DNA from: Phycisphaerae bacterium
GTDB taxonomy: Bacteria; Planctomycetota; Phycisphaerae; Tepidisphaerales; Tepidisphaeraceae
Length of the DNA stretch: 41,850 bases
Assembly: GCA_025924315.1 (NCBI GenBank)
Contig: JAICIO010000044.1
Coordinates: 1-41,850 of the forward strand
Direction of reading: 5' to 3'
Under the pieces are notes generated by a model. It saw nothing but the letters and a program-made list of their open reading frames with translations. It did no database searches and was not told the DNA's origin. This document shows positions 41,384-41,850 of the stretch, piece after piece (the first letter of the stretch is position 1; every line of letters begins with the position of its first letter). The translations under genes and the position numbers were made by a program.

Positions 41384-41850
41384 ATGGCAGCTCAATCACA
41401 AGTGCAAGGCGTCGATCCGCAAGTCCAGCAGCTTTGCGATGCTTTCAGAAATGACTACCACGCCGTGCAGGCGGAGATCGCCAAGGCCATCGTCGGACAT
41501 CAGGATATTGTGGATGGAGTGCTGACGTGCCTGTTCGTCGGCGGACATGCGCTTCTCGAAGGCGTGCCGGGCCTCGGCAAGACGGCGCTCATTCGCGCGC
41601 TGGCGGATGCGCTTTCGCTCAAGTTCAGCCGCATTCAGTTCACCCCGGACCTGATGCCCGCGGACGTCATTGGCACGAACGTCATCATGGAGACCGAACA
41701 CGGCGGGCGTCAGTTCACCTTCATGGGCGGACCGATTTTCGCCCAGATCGTCCTCGCGGACGAAATCAATCGCGCGACGCCCAAGACGCAAAGCGCAATG
41801 CTCGAAGCAATGCAGGAAAAGCAGGTGACCGCCGGCGGCTCAGTGCGAAC
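41384..41850 (+). CDS. MoxR-family AAA+ ATPase, 5' part
   Basis: The ATG at 41384 has AGAGGA upstream; the gene runs off the right edge after 155 codons. Walker A is GVPGLGKT (residues 60-67) after the MoxR-typical AKAIVGHQDIVDGVL, and Walker B is IVLADEINRA (Asp126-Glu127) followed by TPKTQSAMLEAMQEKQVT, which is characteristic of the MoxR/RavA clade. MoxR ATPases act as chaperones that modify or load cofactors onto VWA-containing and other complexes. It directly follows the two VWA proteins and is likely their partner. Confidence 0.93.
   Translation, partial: MAAQSQVQGVDPQVQQLCDAFRNDYHAVQAEIAKAIVGHQDIVDGVLTCLFVGGHALLEGVPGLGKTALIRALADALSLKFSRIQFTPDLMPADVIGTNVIMETEHGGRQFTFMGGPIFAQIVLADEINRATPKTQSAMLEAMQEKQVTAGGSVR

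Overview
The window looks like chromosomal DNA of a Planctomycetota bacterium, most likely class Phycisphaerae. This is inferred from protein content, not from a marker gene. Four secreted proteins begin with the planctomycete LEPR-XLL-type motif (LEPRTFLS, LEVRRLFA, LESRRLLT, LEDRTLFT). Also present are a PEP-CTERM-like sorting tail, an ECF sigma factor with a long membrane-anchored C-terminal extension, a prepilin-type protein, a BlaI/M56 pair and a MoxR/VWA cluster. Base composition is GC-rich. Intergenic spaces are rich in long palindromes built from short repeats. No rRNA, tRNA, CRISPR array, transposase or integrase was seen.

Layout. 1-3648 (+): the end of an ankyrin protein, a sigma factor fused to a membrane segment and a ThuA-like domain, and a membrane protein with an internal prepilin motif. 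3741-6574 (-): a LEPR coiled-coil protein, the bifunctional heptose enzyme HldE and a small membrane protein. 6698-10243 (+): a PEP-CTERM protein with two DTG aspartyl-protease motifs, then a LEPR subtilase. 10240-13211 (-): a glycosyltransferase-like protein, a toxin-antitoxin pair whose PIN toxin carries a frameshift, and an aspartate aminotransferase-type enzyme. 13455-17608 (+): tandem paralogous LEPR beta-helix proteins, the first with two SdrD-B-like modules. 17728-20174 (-): a winged-helix regulator, a GNAT acetyltransferase and a PHP phosphoesterase; a secreted TPR protein (20266-21912, +) diverges from the last.

22000-27504 (-) is a BlaR/BlaI-type locus. It holds a beta-lactamase-family serine hydrolase, a BlaI repressor with two tandem palindromic operators around a consensus -35 box, and a 1283-residue M56 membrane protease. 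The protease is fused to two Poly_export/SLBB modules, a secretin-like short domain and two further SLBB-like repeats. This is the best candidate for an undescribed system: a sensor protease joined to an export-type periplasmic tail.

27715-41850 (+) is a long co-directional cluster: an SPFH protein, a glutamine-rich membrane protein, an iron-type ABC substrate-binding lipoprotein, a two-domain permease fused in frame to an NHL beta-propeller, two tandem VWA/GATase-like membrane proteins, and the start of a MoxR ATPase. The VWA proteins, the Gln-rich protein and MoxR resemble the Bat/MoxR envelope clusters of other bacteria. No ATP-binding subunit for the transporter lies in the window.

The palindromic elements often touch gene ends, supply the last codons of two genes (18242 and 26395), blur the starts of others (near 30943 and 34847), and in two places appear nested one inside another.
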